Source: [Limnothrix rosea] IAM M-220
GTDB taxonomy: Bacteria > Cyanobacteriota > Cyanobacteriia > Cyanobacteriales > MRBY01
DNA: 64,000 nucleotides
Assembly: GCF_001904615.1 (NCBI RefSeq)
Contig: NZ_MRBY01000001.1
Location: forward strand, 1-64,000
Direction: 5' to 3'
Shown: positions 44,933 through 54,469 of the stretch, one piece after another
How positions within the stretch are numbered: position 1 is the stretch's first letter
How the letters are laid out: each line of letters begins with the position of its first letter
Notes under the pieces: model-generated
Seen by the model: only the letters and a program-made list of their open reading frames with translations
Databases searched by the model: none
What the model was told of the DNA's origin: nothing
Made by a program: the position numbers and the translations under genes

Positions 44933-46585
44933 TTACGGTTTTAGTTCATCGAGAATAGTGAAACGAATATGGTTTAGGGCCAGCTCACCAATTGATGTCT
45001 CTTCTTTGGGAATCACTTCACCATTGCGATAGAGCTTTTCAAACTTCACACCTTTCGCCATTTCCGCGTGATACCAAGCCAAACCCATAAAAAAGCGCGA
45101 TGGGTAGGGGCCACCTTCTTGGAGATCGTCGGGATTTGATTCCATCGGCAACCAACCATAGCCGGGCAAATAAAATTCCATCCAAACGTGGTTATAGTCA
45201 GGCTGCAAAGGAATGTTGCGCTCATGGCCGTGGGCAGGACATTTATAGCGGCCAACGGTACGGCTGGCAATGCCGTTTAGGCGAGAGAGAGCCAGCAACA
45301 CACCAAGATATTCGCCGCAAGACCCGACACCGCGCCGCAGGGCAATATCAGGGGTATCGATGTGGGGTTTAATGCCGTAGGACAAATGGTCGTAGACATA
45401 GTTGCGAATGGAATACATCTGCCGTAAAAAGTTCACTTCGCTGCCGATCGCCTCGGTAGCTGCCCGTTTGATAATGTCTGTATCCATTGCCAAATTGTCA
45501 TTGTCCACAAGATATTTCGCGGCAAATTCTGGGGTTAGCTCTGGCAGATTTTCACAATCAAGGGGATTGAGTTGATATTTAATGCCCCACACCTGCAACT
45601 TGGCGCGCCACCCAAAAACATGGCGTTGCTTGGTGGTGAGGTGGTCAAATTTAAAGACGGCAATTCGTTGACCATCGTGATTTTCCTCAGTGAAGGGAAT
45701 CCCAATCGGTTCTAGTTCAACGATTTGTTGGCGATCCGTTTCGGCGGGTAGAGCAATTTTCCACTCTAAATCTTTTAACTCAACGGGATCGAGGGGTGAT
45801 AATTCCTCGACGTAGCTCATTTCGATTAGGAAGCCATTGGACAGGGCGAATTTTTTATCTTCGTAATAACGAAAATACAGGGGATGTAAAAAAGTAACGT
45901 CGCGATATTGCAGTTCGTAGTTGGGGTCGGCGTTGGGATTGTCGCGGATGTAGGGTTCTTGCTCAGCGTAGGCAACATAAAGGACTTCTTCGCCGGTGTC
46001 TGGATCGGTGTAAAAGGTTACGCCTGTGGGGGATGCAAAGGGCGTGAGTAGGCTAAGTTGTATTTCGCCGGTGGCGCGGTCAAGGCAATAGATGGTTTGT
46101 TCGAGGTTGTCGGAAACCCATAGTTCTTCGTTGCGAATGTAGAGATTTTCGATACCGATACCGGGGGCATAAAGATTCGTAATTTCTTTACCATTAACTG
46201 CGTTGTAGACAGAAATTTCGCCGCGTTTTTGGCAACTGATGTAAACACTGCTGCCAGATACGGCAACGCCGCTAGCATTGTCCCGTAGGCGTAAAAATAG
46301 TTCGGGATTCCACTGACCATCGCTCATGGAACATTTATAAACATGTTCACCGCTCGTAAACCATAGGATGTCGTCGGCGATCGCCAAGCCCGTTGCACCG
46401 ACGAAGCCAGACCAAGTTTCGGTATTCAGAATTTCTGTAGCGTCAGTTTTCGGATTAATGCGCATCAAATACCCATTGATCGTCTCAATTGCCCAAAAGT
46501 ATCCCTCGTGGAACGCCACGCCATGGAGCGCGTAGGTTGCAATGGGGCGAATGGTACGGTGGGTGGTAGGAGTCGCAGTATTCAA
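44933..46585 (-). CDS. Transglutaminase-like protein with N-terminal propeller
   Basis: 550 residues beginning at TTG 46585. Residues 15-215 read as NHL/SMP-30-like beta-propeller blades (LHGVAFHEGYFWAIETING, ENLYIRNEELWVSDNLEQT, LSLLTPFASPTGVTFY). A beta-sandwich (260-345) precedes a transglutaminase core at about 365-485 with the Cys of VGSCGEYLGVLLALSRLNG, the His of YNHVWMEFYLPGYGW and the Asp/Asn in PMESNPDD. No signal peptide, so it acts in the cytoplasm. Likely a protease/amidase-like or cross-linking enzyme; substrate not known. Confidence 0.82.
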   Translation of the reverse strand: MNTATPTTHRTIRPIATYALHGVAFHEGYFWAIETINGYLMRINPKTDATEILNTETWSGFVGATGLAIADDILWFTSGEHVYKCSMSDGQWNPELFLRLRDNASGVAVSGSSVYISCQKRGEISVYNAVNGKEITNLYAPGIGIENLYIRNEELWVSDNLEQTIYCLDRATGEIQLSLLTPFASPTGVTFYTDPDTGEEVLYVAYAEQEPYIRDNPNADPNYELQYRDVTFLHPLYFRYYEDKKFALSNGFLIEMSYVEELSPLDPVELKDLEWKIALPAETDRQQIVELEPIGIPFTEENHDGQRIAVFKFDHLTTKQRHVFGWRAKLQVWGIKYQLNPLDCENLPELTPEFAAKYLVDNDNLAMDTDIIKRAATEAIGSEVNFLRQMYSIRNYVYDHLSYGIKPHIDTPDIALRRGVGSCGEYLGVLLALSRLNGIASRTVGRYKCPAHGHERNIPLQPDYNHVWMEFYLPGYGWLPMESNPDDLQEGGPYPSRFFMGLAWYHAEMAKGVKFEKLYRNGEVIPKEETSIGELALNHIRFTILDELKP

Positions 46586-46723
46586 TCTCTCTGGTTCCGG
46601 TCTAATAAATGTCTTGATCCACTAGGATTATCTCCTATGAAACTGCTTCTCTTAAACTTTTTTCCGTCGGCATTTCATAAGATTTGCCAACGAATTTTGA
46701 TCAAAATCTGAGGTGTATAGGTC

Positions 46724-47326
46724 ATGGGCTGCGAACAAAGCTTTGATCGACAAGGGGCGATCGCCTGGCTGGAAAATAATGTGTCAGAGCACCGTCTTAA
46801 CCACATTCTCGGTGTTGAGGCGATGGCGGTAGAGCTGGCAATTATCCACGGCGTAAATCCCCAAAAAGCCAAGATTGCTGGGCTATTGCATGATCTCGCT
46901 AAATTTTTTCCGCCCCCAAAACTTCTGGCGATCGCCCAAGATGCCGCTCTTGAAGTAGACGAGATTTGTCAGCGAGTCCCCCACCTCATTCACGCTGATG
47001 TTAGCGCTGTCGTTGCCCAGCGGGAATTTGGCATTACTGATCCAGAAATTTTAGCGGCGATCGCCCTGCATACACTGGGTCAAGCAAATATGAGTGATCT
47101 TGACTGCATTATTTTCGTTGCTGATGCCCTCGAACCCGGTCGCGGTGATGATAAAAAGCTCAAGAAAATGCGCGAAATAAGTCAAAAAAATCTCTACAAA
47201 GCCGTGTGGCACGTTTGTGATTACACCCTAAAACACCTCATTAAAGGCGATCGCCTAATCCATCCCCGCGTTATCGACACCCGCAACTGGGCAATGCAAA
47301 AGACACGTTCAAAACCCAGTCATTGA
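46724..47326 (+). CDS. yqeK: HD-domain diadenosine tetraphosphatase, YqeK type
   Basis: 200 residues of the HD superfamily. Metal ligands are visible in HRLNHILGVEAMA, AGLLHDLAKFFPPPKLLAIA (HD pair) and HADVSAVVAQREFG, with ALHTLGQANMSDLDCIIFVADALEPG near residue 108, the YqeK signature. These enzymes split Ap4A symmetrically. GAGG lies about 10 bases before ATG 46724. Start and length fit the family. Confidence 0.9.
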   Translation: MGCEQSFDRQGAIAWLENNVSEHRLNHILGVEAMAVELAIIHGVNPQKAKIAGLLHDLAKFFPPPKLLAIAQDAALEVDEICQRVPHLIHADVSAVVAQREFGITDPEILAAIALHTLGQANMSDLDCIIFVADALEPGRGDDKKLKKMREISQKNLYKAVWHVCDYTLKHLIKGDRLIHPRVIDTRNWAMQKTRSKPSH

Positions 47327-47466
47327 TAGTGTCCTCTGATATGTTGAGAGATCCCAATGAAGCTTTGCGGGATAGTCCTCAAAGAAAGAAAAATGTTTGT
47401 CATAATTGACTCAACTTGATTGAAACCATCAAAAATTATTGTCTGCATCTGCACCGTTCACGCTTT

Positions 47467-48648
47467 ATGATTAATCAATCTTTCCGCCAGTGGGGCTTAT
47501 ATGCGAGCCTAATTATTGTTGGGGGAGCGATTGGTGTGGCAAGCCATGCCTACTGGATGCAAGGTCAGCTCAGCGAAGCGTTGCAGTCCTATGAAGAGTT
47601 TTATGGCAGTGAACCGATTACGGCAAATTCTCGCAGTGGCTCGGTAAATTTTATTGCCCAAGCGGTTCAGGAAGTCGGTTCGGCGGTGGTGCGTATCGAT
47701 GCCACAAAGGATCTGTACAGCCAAGATATGTCGTCGCCACTATTTAAGCGTTTCTTTGATCAAGATATCCCTAGTTTTGAGCCAGATGTTGAGCAAGGCA
47801 CAGGGTCAGGGTTTATTCTCAGTAGCGATGGACGACTGATTACCAATGCCCATGTGGTGGAAGGGAGCTCCATGGTTAAAGTCACCCTTAAAGATGGGCA
47901 GGTATTTGATGGCAAAGTCATCGGCATAGACGAATTAACCGATATCGCTGTTATCAAAATTGAAGCGAATAATTTACCAACGGCCAAGCTGGGTAGCGCC
48001 GAAGCGTTAATTCCCGGTGAATGGGCGATCGCCATTGGTAATCCATTAGGGTTTGATAATACAGTCACCATTGGCATTATTAGTGCTCTAGATCGACCCA
48101 GCGCCCAGGTGGGGATTCCCGATAAACGGGTGCGTTTTATCCAAACTGATGCAGCGATTAATCCCGGTAATTCCGGTGGCCCCCTCCTCAATGTGCGGGG
48201 CGAAGTGATTGGGTTAAATACAGCGATTCGCACCGATGCCCAAGGTTTGGGTTTTGCCATTCCCATCGAAACAGCCCAGCGCATTGCAGAGCAACTTTTC
48301 TTGAAAGGCAAAGCGGATCACCCTTACCTCGGCATTCGCATGTTGACCCTAAATGGCGAGGGCAAAGAGCGGGTTAAGGAGTATTTTTCTGATTCGATGG
48401 GTGATATTAGTGATGAGCAGGGCGTTCTAGTGGTCGGCGTTGTGGAAGATTCTCCGGCGGCGATCGCCGATCTGCGCGAGGGAGACATCATCCAAAAAGT
48501 TGGCGATCGTAAGGTATATACGGCCATTGAAGTGCAAGAGGCTGTGGAAAATAGTGTCATTGGTCAGGTGTTACTCGTAGAAGTAAAGCGGCAAGACAAA
48601 ATGGTCATGCTTAAAGTGCGTCCCACTAATTTCCCCTTGACCTACTAA
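47467..48648 (+). CDS. HtrA/Deg-family serine protease with PDZ domain
   Basis: 393 residues from ATG 47467; a TTG at 47416 would add 17. Membrane anchor or signal helix near the start (YASLIIVGGAIGVASHAY). The trypsin-like domain has the catalytic His in LITNAHVVEGSSMV, Asp in IDELTDIAVIKIEANN and Ser in NPGNSGGPLLNVRGEV. A PDZ domain (about 285-380) contains GVVEDSPAAIADLREGDIIQ. Deg proteases clear damaged proteins in the periplasm or thylakoid lumen. Cyanobacteria have three (HtrA, HhoA, HhoB); which one this is I cannot tell. Confidence 0.93.
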   Translation: MINQSFRQWGLYASLIIVGGAIGVASHAYWMQGQLSEALQSYEEFYGSEPITANSRSGSVNFIAQAVQEVGSAVVRIDATKDLYSQDMSSPLFKRFFDQDIPSFEPDVEQGTGSGFILSSDGRLITNAHVVEGSSMVKVTLKDGQVFDGKVIGIDELTDIAVIKIEANNLPTAKLGSAEALIPGEWAIAIGNPLGFDNTVTIGIISALDRPSAQVGIPDKRVRFIQTDAAINPGNSGGPLLNVRGEVIGLNTAIRTDAQGLGFAIPIETAQRIAEQLFLKGKADHPYLGIRMLTLNGEGKERVKEYFSDSMGDISDEQGVLVVGVVEDSPAAIADLREGDIIQKVGDRKVYTAIEVQEAVENSVIGQVLLVEVKRQDKMVMLKVRPTNFPLTY

Positions 48649-48679
48649 ACTCGAAAAAACGCGCAATTTTTCTCTGGCG

Positions 48680-49372
48680 ATGGCGACAACTTTTACCGCT
48701 TTGATGATTGGCAATTCGCGCTATCACTGGGCAACGATTATTAACGGCAAAATCAAACAGGTTTGGCATTGTGATCATAATGAACCGTTACCCAAACTCG
48801 AAAATGCCTTGGTTTTTGCTTCTGTTGTGCCGAGCCAGAGCGATCGCCTCAAACAGTCTTTTCCAAATGCCCATGAAATAACTCTTGCCGATATTCCTCT
48901 CAAAAATCTTTATTCTACCCTCGGTATTGATCGCGCTTTAGCAATGTATGGTGCAGGCGAAGCCTATGGTTATCCTTGCCTCGTGATCGACGGCGGCACA
49001 GCCTTAACTTTTTCTGGTGTGGACGGCGATCGCCGTTTTGTCGGGGGGGCGATTTTACCGGGACTAAAGTTACAGTTTCAAATGTTGTCCCAAGGCACTG
49101 CGGCATTACCCAAAATTGACTTACCAGAGCAATTACCGACTCGCTGGGCACAGGATACACAAGGGGCGATCGCCAGCGGTATTTTGCATACGGTCACAGC
49201 CGGACTAAAAAGCTTTATCGATGATTGGTTAATCAAATACCCAGCAAGTTCGATTGTAATAACAGGTGGCAACGGTAAATTCCTTCTCCACCTTATTTCG
49301 TATTGTGAAAATTCCTATTACAACGAAAACTTGTTAAACCAAGCATTTCAAAAGCTTTTTATCGGTTCCTAA
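48680..49372 (+). CDS. coaX: Type III pantothenate kinase
   Basis: 230 residues of the ASKHA-fold pantothenate kinase: N-terminal ALMIGNSRYHWATIINGKI (phosphate-1 motif), LVIDGGTALTFSGVDGDRRF (phosphate-2) and GGAILPGLKLQFQMLSQGTA. It makes 4'-phosphopantothenate in coenzyme A synthesis. It is shorter than many CoaX proteins (about 255 residues) but the motif set is complete. It starts 31 bases after the HtrA stop. Confidence 0.92.
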   Translation: MATTFTALMIGNSRYHWATIINGKIKQVWHCDHNEPLPKLENALVFASVVPSQSDRLKQSFPNAHEITLADIPLKNLYSTLGIDRALAMYGAGEAYGYPCLVIDGGTALTFSGVDGDRRFVGGAILPGLKLQFQMLSQGTAALPKIDLPEQLPTRWAQDTQGAIASGILHTVTAGLKSFIDDWLIKYPASSIVITGGNGKFLLHLISYCENSYYNENLLNQAFQKLFIGS

Positions 49373-49404
49373 AAACAAAAAATCTCCTCTAAATTTAGAG
49401 AAGA
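49372..49404 (-). terminator. Terminator of the tRNA-Leu gene
   Basis: Read on the minus strand, TCTTCTCTAAA pairs with TTTAGAGGAGA and is followed by TTTTTTGTTTTT. It sits about 28 bases after the tRNA 3' end. Confidence 0.75.
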
Positions 49405-49431
49405 CTTTCTTTGAGGTATTTATGGGTGGTA

Positions 49432-49513
49432 TGCGGATGGCGAGACTCGAACTCGCACAGCGTGAGCCACACGCCCCTCAAGCGTGCGTGTCTACCAATT
49501 CCACCACATCCGC
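49432..49513 (-). tRNA. tRNA-Leu (anticodon GAG)
   Basis: The minus strand reads GCGGATG...CATCCGC (acceptor), TGGTGGAATTGGTAGAC (Leu-type D arm), anticodon stem CACGC / GCGTG around TTGAGGG (anticodon GAG), a long variable arm, and GTTCGAGTC in the T arm. The discriminator is A. CCA is not directly encoded at the 3' end. Confidence 0.96.
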
Positions 49514-49643
49514 TTGTTTTTGACCTTAGCAATCGTAGCATAGGTCGATTCTCTTTGCCAAGATTCATCGCTGCAAAATTTTTGAGGAATAAATTGAAAT
49601 AGTTGGCGATCGCCGATTAGAAGTGGGCTCTAAAAACCTAATC

Positions 49644-50894
49644 CTATTGATACTGTGGAGTTTGGGAGACTTCACTCGCCCTTGATTTAACCGCTAAATC
49701 TCGTTTTGACCAATTCTCTTGGACAGGCTCTAATTGATTGGCAATTTGGATTTGGTCTTGCAATTGCTCAGTGGAGGAAACAAGTTGGCTGAGGCCGTTG
49801 ACGAGATCAATTAAGTTTTTTCGGAAGGTTGGATCCCCCGTTAGTTCGTCGAGATCTGAGGTGATTTTCTGGGTGTTTTCGAAGGTGACCCGTGCTGCAT
49901 CTAGGGTTTTTTGGAGGATCGTGATATTCGCCGGGTCATTGAGGGTGACAGAGATATCTTTGAGGTTGCTAGAGGCGATCGCCGCGTTATTGGTGAGGGT
50001 TGCAAGGTCTTGCATGAGCTGCCTTGTATCGGTCATGGCCAAGCCATCATTTAACGTCCCTAGGGCTGTATCCAGAGAGGCGATCGCATTTTGCATCTGG
50101 TCACTAGTGCGGGTAATACTATCAAGCGTACCCACAAGGGTTTGACGATTTTCGACAACAAGGGAATTAAGATTTGTGGTGAGCTCATTAATGCCACCCA
50201 TCGTTTGTTTGAGCTGGCTAGAGCTATCAATGGCTGCATTGGTAATAGACTGGGCATTTTCTGAGAAATTCCCCACTTCTCCCCGTACATCTCGAGATAA
50301 GAGGGTGAGCTCTGCCGTTAATTCTGCTAATTGTTCAGCGGCACTGGTCGAACTTTCTGCAAAACTCGCAATGAGGGCGACAAATTCTTCGTCACTGTAG
50401 GCGCGGCTAAATTGTTGCGTTAACCGCAGCGTCTCCTCAAAGCTCACCCCGATAACGCCTTCGATGTTGTCCTCATGGCAGATGATCTCACCCAGTTCTG
50501 CACAATCGCTTGCTAAAGGACTTTGGGCGATCGCCGCCTCACTGAGCACAGCACCGGGCACAATTTCGATATCTGGCTCTCCCACCAAACCCGCTTGGTT
50601 GGTTTCAATGAGCGAATCTTTCGGCATCACCAAGTCAGCAGAAGCGACTTCAATCTGCACATTGACACCATTACTATTCGGCTCCACCGATGCGACGCGA
50701 CCAATTTCGAGACCACGGTAACGGACAATTGCCCCCTCCCTTAACCCATTGGCATCCGCAAAATTGACATTAATCAGGTAGGTTTTTCGACTAAAAGTTG
50801 CACCAGTTAGCCAGATCAGCACTGCACCAAGGAGCGACAAGCCACCGAAAATAAATAAACCGAGGGAACCTTCTTTAATCGTGCGAGAGCGCAT
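49644..50894 (-). CDS. MCE/MlaD-domain lipid-transport protein
   Basis: 416 residues. An N-terminal membrane helix (LGLFIFGGLSLLGAVLIWL) is followed by the MCE domain (about 38-115; LREGAIVRYRGLEIGRVASV, LVMPKDSLIETNQAGLVGEP), then a long alpha-helical region to residue 390 rich in Ser/Thr/Asn heptads, likely a coiled-coil barrel across the periplasm. It binds phospholipids as part of a trans-envelope ABC carrier. The ATPase gene lies directly upstream; the permease (MlaE-like) is not in this window. Confidence 0.9.
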   Translation of the reverse strand: MRSRTIKEGSLGLFIFGGLSLLGAVLIWLTGATFSRKTYLINVNFADANGLREGAIVRYRGLEIGRVASVEPNSNGVNVQIEVASADLVMPKDSLIETNQAGLVGEPDIEIVPGAVLSEAAIAQSPLASDCAELGEIICHEDNIEGVIGVSFEETLRLTQQFSRAYSDEEFVALIASFAESSTSAAEQLAELTAELTLLSRDVRGEVGNFSENAQSITNAAIDSSSQLKQTMGGINELTTNLNSLVVENRQTLVGTLDSITRTSDQMQNAIASLDTALGTLNDGLAMTDTRQLMQDLATLTNNAAIASSNLKDISVTLNDPANITILQKTLDAARVTFENTQKITSDLDELTGDPTFRKNLIDLVNGLSQLVSSTEQLQDQIQIANQLEPVQENWSKRDLAVKSRASEVSQTPQYQ

Positions 50895-50954
50895 TAGTAA
50901 ATGGGAGAGTTAAATAAAAAACTTAAGAGCTATTGTATTGGGGATCTTCCCGAT

Positions 50955-51749
50955 TTAACCGATAACTTTAATGGGGCCTTCGACTGCCGCACTAAAAAAT
51001 TGTCGTACCAAGGGATTGTCCGTGCTATCAATTTCCTCAACGGAGCCAGCCCATTGGATTTTACCGCCGTAGAGAAAAATGACGCGGTCAGCTGTGCGGC
51101 GAATGGTGCTGTCCTGGTGACTGACCATCACATAGGTGCCGCAAACCCCCTGCATATATTGCAGCTGGCGCACCATATTTTCAATAACCGTTGAGGCGAT
51201 GGGATCAAGACCTGCCGTTGGCTCGTCGTACAAAATGACATCGGGATTGTCTTTGGGATTATCCGGGTTTGCCATAATTGCCCGCGCAAAACTCACCCGT
51301 TTACGCATACCACCAGACAGTTGGGCTGGATAGCGATCGCCGACACCGGAAAGACCGACCATATCAAGCCTTTCTTCCACCAGTTCCCGAATGTGACGGC
51401 GGGACAGCTTGGAATGCTGATACAGTAAAAAACCAACATTTTCTGCAACGGTGAGGGAATCAAACAGAGCCGCCTGCTGGAAAACCATACTGATGCCGAT
51501 GGGGTCATTGCCATCTTCGATGAGGCCAATGCGCCGTTCTCCTTTGACATAGACCTCCCCCGCATCGGGTTCTAGTAACCCGGCAATAATGCGCAAAATG
51601 GTGGATTTACCAGTACCGGAGGGGCCAATAATGACGAGGGCTTCCCCTTGGTAAATTGTCAGATCAATGTTGTCGACAATGACGGCAGAACCAAAGGATT
51701 TTGAAATGCCCCGTAGTTCGATGAGGGGTTCTGCTTGGGTCATAACCAT
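50955..51749 (-). CDS. MlaF-like ABC transporter ATPase
   Basis: About 264 residues, one ABC domain: LIELRGISKSFG, Walker A VIIGPSGTGKSTILRIIAG, Q-loop GISMVFQQAALFDSLTVAEN, signature AQLSGGMRKRVSFARAIMAN, Walker B VILYDEPTAGLDPI and H-loop YVMVSHQDSTIRR. These match the MlaF/Ttg2A group that powers MCE systems. The frame opens to 51833, but ATG 51749 (or 51743) starts just before the conserved core. It is co-oriented with the MCE gene 60 bases downstream. Confidence 0.92.
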   Translation of the reverse strand: MVMTQAEPLIELRGISKSFGSAVIVDNIDLTIYQGEALVIIGPSGTGKSTILRIIAGLLEPDAGEVYVKGERRIGLIEDGNDPIGISMVFQQAALFDSLTVAENVGFLLYQHSKLSRRHIRELVEERLDMVGLSGVGDRYPAQLSGGMRKRVSFARAIMANPDNPKDNPDVILYDEPTAGLDPIASTVIENMVRQLQYMQGVCGTYVMVSHQDSTIRRTADRVIFLYGGKIQWAGSVEEIDSTDNPLVRQFFSAAVEGPIKVIG

Positions 51750-51854
51750 AAAGAAACTGATACTAAATGTATTGCCTGCGGTATTAGGTTGCATCTTAAC
51801 GGATTGCGTCCCTTTAGGGCGATCGCCCTGCACCTTATACCCAAAAAGCTTGTT

Positions 51855-52601
51855 CTAGCCGACAGGTAAGCGATTATATTTCAAGAAAAATCCGACAAAC
51901 AGTAATCCCACAATACCCAGAGTGCCCAACCCAACCCAACTAGGCACCCAAAAAACCACATCAAGATGATTCAGTTGCCCCGGTTGTAATGTCCAGATCA
52001 GGCGATCGCCCTCCTTGCGCGTCATCGCTTGCCCCACACCATCATGACTCACAACATTTGACCAGAGCGGCGTTTTTAAACTGACATCAAGATCTAGCAG
52101 AGAACCCGGACTAAGAATTAAACTACCTTGCTGGGACAGCACCCCCAAAGCTCTCAAATCCACATCGAGGGTGGCGCGATTCCGTTCAAAGAAAAGCCAG
52201 TTGCGTTGATCGAGCGCTAATGTCGATTTCAGCTGCACCAAATCAAGTTCATCAGATTGGAGATTTTGTCCTTCTGGATTGAAAAAGCGATTAAACTTTT
52301 CCACCATGTCGTCACCATTATTAAATGGGATTCGCACATCCAGTTCTTGCTGAGAAATGCGCTTCACCGAGCCGTGCAAACTTTTTGCCCGTTTTTCCAC
52401 ACTGCGGAGCCATTTCCGTGATTCCTGCTGATTAAAGTTCGTGAACTCTTCACCGAGGCGTAAATGCTGATGAATTTCGCCATGGTGCTGATGGTCAAAG
52501 GCAATTTCGACATCATAATCCACACAGCCGCCCAGAACTAAGACACAGACTAGGCAGGTGAAGACAAAGCGTAGAATCGGATTTCGCGTAAGGGCAACCA
52601 T
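51855..52601 (-). CDS. DUF3153-family lipoprotein
   Basis: 248 residues of a family found in cyanobacteria and plastids. N-terminal lipobox VCVLVLGGCVDYDVEIAFDH gives a lipidated Cys25; a C-terminal transmembrane helix (VGLGTLGIVGLLFVGFFLKY) lies near the end. The domain between is beta-rich with no known activity. It precedes the ABC ATPase gene and follows the PmbA gene on the same strand. Confidence 0.85.
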   Translation of the reverse strand: MVALTRNPILRFVFTCLVCVLVLGGCVDYDVEIAFDHQHHGEIHQHLRLGEEFTNFNQQESRKWLRSVEKRAKSLHGSVKRISQQELDVRIPFNNGDDMVEKFNRFFNPEGQNLQSDELDLVQLKSTLALDQRNWLFFERNRATLDVDLRALGVLSQQGSLILSPGSLLDLDVSLKTPLWSNVVSHDGVGQAMTRKEGDRLIWTLQPGQLNHLDVVFWVPSWVGLGTLGIVGLLFVGFFLKYNRLPVG

Positions 52602-52646
52602 AGCTCGCAGTGAAGGAAAAAAATTATCAGTCTAGACTTCCAAATT

Positions 52647-53945
52647 CTAAACCTCCCGCGACGCAACTCCTAACTTGCCAAATAACATCGACGGCATTAG
52701 GGCGCTACCACCCACCCATTCCCGGCGATCGCTAAGATCGATTAAGTGATCAAACGCTTCAAAAATACTACCTGCCACCATCGTATTTTTTAGACGACCA
52801 ACGATTTCACCATTTTCGACTTTGTAACCGAGGTCGAGGTTTACCGAAAATTCGCCAGCTAATTGGTTCGATTGTCCCGCCCCTAAAACTTGATCGACAA
52901 TGACACCCTCTTTCATATCCTTAATTAAATCTGCGAGGGGTGTTTGGCCAGCACCCATACAAAAATTCACCATGTCAGGGCTGGGACGAGATAAGCCACC
53001 CCGGAAGCCATTGCCTGTCGCTTCCGCATTACCGCGGGCTGCCCACTGGCGATCCCAATAGAACTGCTGCACTACGCCATTTTTAATAAAGGTTTTTTTG
53101 CTGGTGGGTGTGCCTTCATCGTCAAAGGGACAAGCGGAAACGCCAATGGTCGGATCTTCGTAGATAGTCAGCACATCACCAAAGAGTTTTTCGCCTAGTT
53201 TGCCAGCGAGGGGCGATGCTTTTTGGACAACGACTTGACCGGACAAAATGGTGTCGAAGAGTCCGCCAATAGTACTCAGGGCAGCGCGGGGTGTGAAGAG
53301 AACGGGATACTTGCCACTACTAATACTCGCTGTCTTTTCGGCGTTGGTATATTTCTCGATCAGTGTCGCTAAAATCTTGTCGTAATCAGGTTCGCCGTTT
53401 TTCGCGACATCGTAGCCGTATGCTTGCAGAAAATCTTCACCCTGTACTAAATTTCCACCAAGACTAGCACTCACAACCTTACTGTTGCGCTCACCGTACA
53501 CACCGCCAGTGGTAGCAAGTTTCGTTTGACCAGAACGAATGTGAAAGCCTGCGCTAACTAAAATGTCGCTGTTGTAGCTGTGAACTTTCTCGATGAGCTC
53601 CTCACCAACTTTGACGAGCTTGGCGGTTTCGGGCAATTCGTAATCACTTTCGGGAACGACTTCTTTAAAATTTTTGGCAAATTCAAAATCGACGGGATCG
53701 CCAATCTCTGCGGTGGCGATCGCCGCATCAACGACAGCTTCGAGGCGAGTCAGGTCAGTAGAGCTCGCAAACCCAAGTTTGCCATTGACAACCACGCGTA
53801 GAACAACACCCTGAGTTGCTTTAGTTTCGAGGGACTTAAGGCGATTATTTTCAAAATCAATGGGAGTATCGCGACTGCTGCGATAGTAAACCTCCGCTTC
53901 AATACCCTTTTTTTTAGCGAGATCTAAAATTTGCTCGACGACCAT
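52647..53945 (-). CDS. pmbA: TldD/PmbA-family metalloprotease homologue (PmbA/TldE)
   Basis: About 432 residues; ATG 53945 is used, since the open frame to 53972 begins at a TTG. The fold and length match PmbA/TldE, the partner of TldD: VYYRSSRDTPIDFENNRLKS, DEGTPTSKKTFIKNGVVQQF, GAGQSNQLAGEFSVNLDLGY. TldD carries the HExxxH zinc site; no such site is seen here, as expected for the TldE half. The pair trims peptides. TldD is not in the window. Confidence 0.92.
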   Translation of the reverse strand: MVVEQILDLAKKKGIEAEVYYRSSRDTPIDFENNRLKSLETKATQGVVLRVVVNGKLGFASSTDLTRLEAVVDAAIATAEIGDPVDFEFAKNFKEVVPESDYELPETAKLVKVGEELIEKVHSYNSDILVSAGFHIRSGQTKLATTGGVYGERNSKVVSASLGGNLVQGEDFLQAYGYDVAKNGEPDYDKILATLIEKYTNAEKTASISSGKYPVLFTPRAALSTIGGLFDTILSGQVVVQKASPLAGKLGEKLFGDVLTIYEDPTIGVSACPFDDEGTPTSKKTFIKNGVVQQFYWDRQWAARGNAEATGNGFRGGLSRPSPDMVNFCMGAGQTPLADLIKDMKEGVIVDQVLGAGQSNQLAGEFSVNLDLGYKVENGEIVGRLKNTMVAGSIFEAFDHLIDLSDRREWVGGSALMPSMLFGKLGVASREV

Positions 53946-54088
53946 AAGTTTCTCGATAATATTTGCCGTCAACTATTGTAAAAGATTCTGAATTATCGAC
54001 GGCGACATTGCCTTATCTGGCTGGGTAGTAATGTGACATGATCCGGCGTTTTTGCGTAATTAAATTATTGGTATTAGTGGCCATGATG

Positions 54089-54469
54089 TTAGTGGGTGAC
54101 TAATGCGCCGCCATGGCGTTGTTGGGCGATTTCTTCAGCCCAATAGGTCAGTTGATACCAAGTATGGATATCGAGCTGCCCGGTGGCTGATACCTCTAGA
54201 TATTGCTGTAATCGCAGTAGGGCGCGCTCAGTTTTGAGGTTGAAATGGCCATCAAGGGAACCATTGTAAAGGCTTAATTCTTTGAGAATGATTTGGAGAC
54301 GCTGGACATCGGCACCGTTGTCATGGAGTTTGAGATCACAGTCCGGCTCTAGGGCTTGAATGGACATGAGGGCGATGGGGGAAAGGCGGAGTAATTGCTT
54401 CGGCATGGTCTTGGTTTGGCAGAAAAGAATTGTTGAATGGAAATGGTTGAATGGATGAATTAACTTCAT
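54089..54469 (-). CDS. Peptidoglycan-binding domain protein
   Basis: 126 residues, or 105 if ATG 54406 is used. A PG_binding_1 domain covers about 48-110: LKLHDNGADVQRLQIILKEL, GSLDGHFNLKTERALLRLQQ, VSATGQLDIHTWYQL. No catalytic domain and no clear signal peptide, so it may be a small binding module. It stands alone. Confidence 0.75.
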   Translation of the reverse strand: MKLIHPFNHFHSTILFCQTKTMPKQLLRLSPIALMSIQALEPDCDLKLHDNGADVQRLQIILKELSLYNGSLDGHFNLKTERALLRLQQYLEVSATGQLDIHTWYQLTYWAEEIAQQRHGGALVTH

